From: Spirochaetota bacterium
GTDB taxonomy: Bacteria > Spirochaetota > Spirochaetia > Treponematales > Rectinemataceae
Assembly (NCBI GenBank): GCA_022711355.1
Contig: JAKLFE010000031.1
Span: 1 to 53,686, forward strand
DNA: 53,686 nucleotides
Direction: 5' to 3'
Part shown: positions 49,690-53,686 of the stretch, piece after piece
Numbering within the stretch: the first letter of the stretch is position 1
Layout: every line of letters starts with the position of its first letter
Translations under genes and position numbers: made by a program
Notes under the pieces: generated by a model
The model's database searches: none
Seen by the model: only the letters and a program-made list of their open reading frames with translations
What the model was told of the DNA's origin: nothing

Positions 49690-51002
49690 GATCACAACCT
49701 AGGTTCAGGCACGGCGGGATACAGATCGATGCCTCGAAGGACTGGCAGCCCGCGCGCCCCGCGAGGAACGCATTCCTGCCCAACGGGGCCGTGGTCCCCC
49801 TCAAGCAGCACGCCGGACCCGCCGCCCGCTGCCTCGTCCGCAAGGGCGAATACGTCCGCGAGGGCATGCTGATCGGCAAGGCAGAGGCCCCGAGCTCCGC
49901 CAACGTCCACGCCCCGGTGCCCGGGGTCGTGCGCGATATCCGCCGCATATCCCTTCCCGAGGGCGGGGACTCCGAGGCGGTCGTCATCGCCCTCGAAGGC
50001 TCCTTCGATCGCCTGGGCAGGCGCGAGGAGCGCTACCTCTGGAAGAGCATGACCAGGCGCGACATGCTGAACACCCTCCGGGACCGGGGAGTCGTCGACA
50101 CCGAGGCCCCGGGCAGGCCCCTGTACGATCTCCTCGGCGACAAGGAAGGGCCGGGGCTCCTGGTCCTCAACGCGGTCGAGAGCGAGCCCTACCTACGCGC
50201 CGAGTCCTCCATCCTCCTGGACAAGGCCCAGGAGATCCTCGACGGCTTCGATATCCTGCGCAAGATCCTTTCGCCGGAGCGCAGCGTGATAGCCCTCGAC
50301 GATTCCGCCGCGGCAGAGTCCTTCTCGAAGGCCAACGCGGCAGGGAGCCGCGAAACCGCCTTGGCCGAGGTCTCGGTCCTCGAGCCCCGCTATCCCCTGG
50401 ACATGGAGCGCCAGCTCCTCGAGTCCCTCCGCTTCGATCGGGGAAGAGGCGGCAAGAAGGCCCTCATCGTGCGCCCGTCCGCGGCCTTCGCCGTCTACGA
50501 GGCCATAGTTCTCGCCAAGCCCATGCTCGAGCGCTACGTGACCGTCGCCGGGGGAGCGGTCAAGCATCCCGCCGTCTACAAGGCGAGGATAGGCACGCCG
50601 ATCGGCGACCTCATCGAGGAATGCGGGGGCTTCCTCGGCCCGCCCGCCCGCCTCATCCTCGGCGGCCCGATCAGGGGGCACGCCGTCCACGATCTCGACG
50701 CCCCCGTCACGAAGACCAGCTCGGCCGTCCTCGCCCTCACCGACGAGGAGGTATCGAGCAGCAGGAGGAGCCCCTGCATCCGCTGCGGGCGCTGCGCCGA
50801 AGCCTGTCCCGAGCGCCTCATACCCGAGCTCCTCTACCGCCTCGTGAGCAATCGCCGGCAGGCCGAGGCCGTCGAGCTGGGGCTCGACTGCTGCACCCTC
50901 TGCGGGGCCTGCGGCTACATCTGCCCCTCCCGGGTCCCGCTCGTGGCCTCCTTCGCCGCCTACCGGCGGCCCCTCCCCGCGACGGGCGAGGCGCTCCGAT
51001 GA
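49686..51002 (+). CDS. rnfC: RnfC-like subunit lacking the glycine-rich nucleotide/flavin loop
   Basis: A 438-residue peripheral subunit, the electron-input module of Rnf. The N-terminal barrel-sandwich part (GPAARCLVRKGEYVREGMLIG), the SLBB-like region (VTVAGGAVKHPAVYKARIGT), and two 4Fe-4S binding motifs (CIRCGRCAEACP and CTLCGACGYICP) are all present. In normal RnfC a GxVGLGGAGFPT loop binds FMN/NADH before NxAECEPY. Here the alignable stretch reads RGVVDTEAPGRPLYD...LNAVESEPYLRA: the glycine loop is gone and ECEPY has become ESEPY. Length is otherwise normal. So the iron-sulfur wiring is kept but NADH or flavin input at this site probably is not. Overlaps the next gene by ATGA. Confidence 0.9.
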   Translation: MRSQPRFRHGGIQIDASKDWQPARPARNAFLPNGAVVPLKQHAGPAARCLVRKGEYVREGMLIGKAEAPSSANVHAPVPGVVRDIRRISLPEGGDSEAVVIALEGSFDRLGRREERYLWKSMTRRDMLNTLRDRGVVDTEAPGRPLYDLLGDKEGPGLLVLNAVESEPYLRAESSILLDKAQEILDGFDILRKILSPERSVIALDDSAAAESFSKANAAGSRETALAEVSVLEPRYPLDMERQLLESLRFDRGRGGKKALIVRPSAAFAVYEAIVLAKPMLERYVTVAGGAVKHPAVYKARIGTPIGDLIEECGGFLGPPARLILGGPIRGHAVHDLDAPVTKTSSAVLALTDEEVSSSRRSPCIRCGRCAEACPERLIPELLYRLVSNRRQAEAVELGLDCCTLCGACGYICPSRVPLVASFAAYRRPLPATGEALR

Positions 51003-52114
51003 AGCGTGCCCGAAGCCTCGTCGTAGGCCCCTCGCCCTACATCTTCCACCGGCAGACGACGGCCTCCTTCATGTGGGGCACGGCGGCCCTCCTCGCGCCG
51101 GCCGTCGCCTGGAGCGTCTTCTGCTTCGGCCGCGAGGCCGCCTTCCCCCTCCTGTGCTCGATCGCTGCGGCCCTCCTCGGCGAGGCCGCGGCCGGGGCCC
51201 TCTCCGGCAGGTTCAGCCTACGCGACGGCTCGGCCTTCCTGACGGGCCTCCTCGTCGGCATGGCGATGCCTCCCGGCGTGCCGCTCTACGTACCCGCCGC
51301 CGCGGCCCTCTTCGCCGTCGTCGTCGTCAAGGGGGCCTTCGGCGGCCTGGGCTCCAACTGGATGAACCCGGCCCTCGGCGGCATCGCCTTCGCCCTCCTC
51401 GACTGGCCCCGGGCCATGGGGACCTGGAAGCTACCGCGGCAGCTCGCCGCGGCCGACGCTCTCAGCTCGGCGACCCCCCTCGGCCTGCTCCGGGAAAGGC
51501 TCGCGACCGCCCCCGCCGGCTCCGATACCTTCACCCTCCTCGCCGCCGGGGGGCTCCACCCCAGCGCCTTCGACCGGGGCGTCACCGAGGCGCTCAACGG
51601 CGGCCTCTTCGCCAGGCTCGGGGCCGACCTTCCCTCGGGCTACGTCGACCTCATCGTCGGCAACCGCGCGGGCAGCCTCGGCGAGATATCGGCCCTCCTC
51701 ATCCTCGCCGCCTCGATCGTCCTCATCGCGCGCCGGATGCTCCGCTGGGAGATCCCCGCCTCGATCCTCGCCTCCTTCGCCCTCCTCCAATGGAGCTTCG
51801 GGGGGCTGCCCCTCGGCAACGGATTCTTCGCCGGAGACGTCCTGTTCTCCCTCCTCACCGGCTCCATACTCCTCGTCGCCTTCTTCATGGCGCCCGACCC
51901 GGTGACCTCCCCCTCCTCGAGCGCCGCGATGATCGTCTACGGCTCCGGGGTAGGGCTTCTGACCTTCCTCCTGCGTTTCTTCGGCTCAGCGACCGAGGGC
52001 TCGGCCTTCGCGGTCATCATCATGAATTGCTTCGTTCCCTTCCTCGACAGCCGCATACTGCCCAGGCGAGGAGCGAGGTCCTCGCGCGCCGCCGCCGCGG
52101 GAAGGGGAGCCTAG
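50999..52114 (+). CDS. rnfD: RnfD subunit (covalent-FMN membrane protein)
   Basis: A 371-residue integral membrane subunit. SPYIFHRQTTASFMWGTAAL starts the fold. GLGSNWMNPALGGIAFALL is the conserved block of RnfD/NqrB. ADALSSATPL holds the threonine (T159) to which FMN is attached in the S-x-A-T-P-L context. TEGSAFAVIIMNCFVPFLD is a conserved C-terminal motif. About ten TM segments. Start overlaps the rnfC stop (ATGA). Site and topology look intact, unlike RnfC, RnfE and RnfA. Confidence 0.92.
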   Translation: MKRARSLVVGPSPYIFHRQTTASFMWGTAALLAPAVAWSVFCFGREAAFPLLCSIAAALLGEAAAGALSGRFSLRDGSAFLTGLLVGMAMPPGVPLYVPAAAALFAVVVVKGAFGGLGSNWMNPALGGIAFALLDWPRAMGTWKLPRQLAAADALSSATPLGLLRERLATAPAGSDTFTLLAAGGLHPSAFDRGVTEALNGGLFARLGADLPSGYVDLIVGNRAGSLGEISALLILAASIVLIARRMLRWEIPASILASFALLQWSFGGLPLGNGFFAGDVLFSLLTGSILLVAFFMAPDPVTSPSSSAAMIVYGSGVGLLTFLLRFFGSATEGSAFAVIIMNCFVPFLDSRILPRRGARSSRAAAAGRGA

Positions 52115-52117
52115 GCC

Positions 52118-52657
52118 ATGGCCGCCGCGAACAAGTCCGGTCTAGCCGAGAATCTCGCCTTCGCGGGAGCCCTGGGCGTCCTGGCCCTCGCCCTCGTGGC
52201 GACGGGGCTCTTCGTCGACGCCCGCCGCTCAGCCTTCGAGCGCGAAGCCCTCTCGGCCTTGGCGAAGCGCCCCATATCCGGCTCTTCCCGCCAGACGGGG
52301 GACCCCGATTTCACGAGGCTCTACAGGATCGGAGGCAAGGGCCAAGCCCTCTACGGGGCCGTCCTCTCGCTCCGGACGAGCCGAGGCCTCGCCCTCCTTG
52401 CCTCCCTCTTCTCGACCGACGGGGAGCTGCAGTCGATCAGGCTCCTCGGGGAGAATTTGAGAAGCCAGCCCTATTCCCGCGAGGGCTGGGCCGCGAATTT
52501 CCTCGGCAGGGGAGGGCCGTCTCCCTATCCCGCGACCCGCGACGAGACGAGGCAGCCGGAGGCCGTGAGCGGGGCGACCGAGAGCTTCCTCGCCCAGCGA
52601 GAACTCCTCGAGCGAGCCTCGGCCGCGGTCCGCCAGGCCGCGGAGGCCCGCCCATGA
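52118..52657 (+). CDS. rnfG: RnfG subunit (covalent-FMN periplasmic protein)
   Basis: A 179-residue protein with one N-terminal TM (about 12-32) and an FMN-binding domain. EAVSGATESF contains the SGAT flavinylation motif with T154 as the expected FMN-phosphothreonine site. The protein is shorter than typical RnfG (about 200 residues) but keeps the core. Flavinylation normally needs an ApbE transferase, which is not in the window. Start is 3 nt after the rnfD stop; its stop overlaps the rnfE start (ATGA). Confidence 0.9.
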   Translation: MAAANKSGLAENLAFAGALGVLALALVATGLFVDARRSAFEREALSALAKRPISGSSRQTGDPDFTRLYRIGGKGQALYGAVLSLRTSRGLALLASLFSTDGELQSIRLLGENLRSQPYSREGWAANFLGRGGPSPYPATRDETRQPEAVSGATESFLAQRELLERASAAVRQAAEARP

Positions 52658-53292
52658 GGGAAGACGCGGCTCCCTTCACCCCGAATCCCGTCCTCGCCGG
52701 CCTCTTCGGCCTCGGCCCCCTGGCGGTCGCGGCGAGGAGCCTCCCCGAAGGCCTCCTCCTCGGCCTCGGCGCGGCCTTCTGCGCCCTCGCCCTCGGCCTG
52801 GCGGCTCCCCCCCTGCGCCGCCAGCTACCCGAGCGCTTCCGCGCCTCGGCCTCCCTCATCCTCGCGACAGCCTTCGCGATCCTCTACGGCCAGCTCATCG
52901 AGGCCTACTTCCCCGTCTCGGCCGAAGGCCTGGGCATCTACCTTCCCCTCCTCGCGGTCAACTGCCTGAGCCTCCAGGCCATCCGCCAGGGAGCGAGGCA
53001 GGGACCTCGCCCGAGCGGCCCGGCCGCCGAGGCGCCCCTCCGCTACGGCATCATCGCCCGCGGCGCCGGCGGCTACCTGGCCGTCGCCATCCTCCTCGGC
53101 GCCCTCCGCGAGCTCATCGGGCTCGGGAGCCTCTCCCTGCCGGGACTCGGCCAGAACCGCCTCATCCTCCTGCTCTCCGAAGAACCGCCCCTCCGCCTCA
53201 TCGCCGCACCCGCCGGCGGCTTCATCCTCATTGGCTTCCTGACCGCCCTCTATCGCGCCGCGCTCCGGGCCAGCGGCAGGAGGATCGTCTGA
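52654..53292 (+). CDS. rnfE: RnfE-like subunit missing one cluster cysteine
   Basis: A 212-residue six-TM subunit. In related RnfE/NqrD the opening block NPVxVQxLGLCPxLAVT carries a cysteine that, with a second cysteine in the TNC block and a matching pair in RnfA/NqrE, holds an intramembrane [2Fe-2S] cluster. Here the block is NPVLAGLFGLGPLAVAARS, with Gly21 in place of the Cys, while the second cysteine is kept (LAVNCLSLQ, C104). Start overlaps the rnfG stop (ATGA). The family assignment rests on the N-terminal block, size and operon position. Confidence 0.85.
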   Translation: MREDAAPFTPNPVLAGLFGLGPLAVAARSLPEGLLLGLGAAFCALALGLAAPPLRRQLPERFRASASLILATAFAILYGQLIEAYFPVSAEGLGIYLPLLAVNCLSLQAIRQGARQGPRPSGPAAEAPLRYGIIARGAGGYLAVAILLGALRELIGLGSLSLPGLGQNRLILLLSEEPPLRLIAAPAGGFILIGFLTALYRAALRASGRRIV

Positions 53293-53686
53293 GCTACCTC
53301 GGGATCGTCCTGACCTCGGTCTTCGCGGCCAACGCCCTCCTCGCCTACGGCTTCGAGCCCTGTCCCCGCCAGCGCCAGCGGAGCGAGGGACTAGCATCCG
53401 CCCTCGCCCTCGCCTTCGTCGACGCGCTCGCGGCGGGCCTCCTCTGGTGCCTCCGCGTCCTGGCCCTCGAGCCCCTCGGCCTCGGGCGCCTCGAGCTCCT
53501 CGTCTTCGCCCTCCTCGCGGTGCCCCTGCTCAAGGCGCTGAGCAGGAGCGCGGCCGGCTCCGGAGCGGCCTTCCCCGCGAAGGCGGCCTCGATCGCCGAC
53601 GAGCTGGTCATCAGCAGCCTGGTCTTCGGCGTCGCCCTCCTCGCCTCGCGCGGCGGCTTCAGCCTCCCCGAGGCCCTCGCCTCGGG
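53289..53686 (+). CDS. rnfA: RnfA-like subunit, 5' part, probable CTG start (truncated by window end)
   Basis: An open frame of 132 codons continues to the window edge without a stop. No ATG, GTG or TTG can start it at a sensible place. A CTG at 53289 follows an ideal AGGAGG (53278-53283) with 5 nt spacing and overlaps the rnfE stop as CTGA, matching the ATGA overlaps before it. The protein begins SYLGIVLTSVFAANALLAYG and has about four TM segments in view. The first cluster cysteine is kept (EPCP, C25). In the LPLITTNCAVLGVALL block, the region reads LVISSLVFGVALL, with Ser at the cysteine position. RnfE and RnfA are homologous; order and start identify this as RnfA. Confidence 0.75.
   Translation, partial: MSYLGIVLTSVFAANALLAYGFEPCPRQRQRSEGLASALALAFVDALAAGLLWCLRVLALEPLGLGRLELLVFALLAVPLLKALSRSAAGSGAAFPAKAASIADELVISSLVFGVALLASRGGFSLPEALAS

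Overview
The window is about 53.7 kb of very GC-rich (roughly two-thirds G+C), densely packed bacterial DNA. Intergenic gaps are few, and many neighbouring genes overlap by ATGA or GTGA. I infer a high-GC member of the Spirochaetota, probably near the treponemes. The supporting signs are an archaeal/eukaryotic-type single-chain GlyRS, a BMP-family nucleoside uptake system, permissive lipoboxes with outer-membrane-like proteins, a eukaryote-like choline/ethanolamine phosphotransferase signature and an Rnf-type redox pump. No rRNA, tRNA, CRISPR array, transposase or prophage was seen. The taxonomic call is an inference.

Layout. 1-3.7 kb: the 3' end of glyS, an orphan branched-chain amino-acid-type binding lipoprotein and a cyclic-nucleotide-gated potassium channel. 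3.7-9.3 kb (minus strand): response regulator, intramembrane-sensing histidine kinase, ABC ATPase, FtsX-type permease, PAP2 phosphatase and UppP. This reads as one Bce-like cell-envelope module joined to two undecaprenyl-pyrophosphate phosphatase candidates. 9.4-14.1 kb: an HD-like protein, an RluA-type pseudouridine synthase, a radical SAM protein and a DTW-domain tRNA-modification protein. 14.2-17.1 kb: a LacI repressor with four copies of a TGCAACCGGTTGCA-type operator, a small unknown gene and an Ldh2-family dehydrogenase. 17.2-19.8 kb: a FecR-like periplasmic protein paired with a CHASE2 adenylate cyclase. 19.8-24.5 kb: a TtcA-like enzyme, HU, tyrS and two CDP-alcohol phosphotransferases. 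24.6-30.8 kb (minus): nucleoside ABC uptake operon (BMP protein, ATPase, two permeases) ending in deoD and a nitroreductase-like gene. 30.9-38.1 kb: an ABC-F protein, a U32 protein, a phosphoesterase and a large coiled-coil/TPR membrane protein.

38.1-44.3 kb (minus): a five-gene overlapping operon of an adenylate cyclase followed by two consecutive pairs, each an outer-membrane-like protein plus a lipoprotein. 44.4-47.5 kb (minus): hflK-hflC and an RluA-type synthase. 47.6 kb to the end (plus): a DUF212 PAP2-like protein, an unknown membrane protein and rnfC-rnfD-rnfG-rnfE-rnfA (rnfA cut by the window end). The Rnf proteins are unusual. RnfC lacks the glycine-rich nucleotide/flavin loop, and RnfE and RnfA each lack one of the cysteines expected to hold the intramembrane iron-sulfur cluster, while the covalent-FMN threonines of RnfD and RnfG are kept.

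The strongest leads are the altered Rnf complex, the envelope-stress/lipid-carrier module, the cyclase-plus-duplicated-envelope-pair operon, the apparently orphaned LacI operators, and a set of promoters whose -10 box lies 6-7 nt from the start codon, suggesting leaderless mRNAs.
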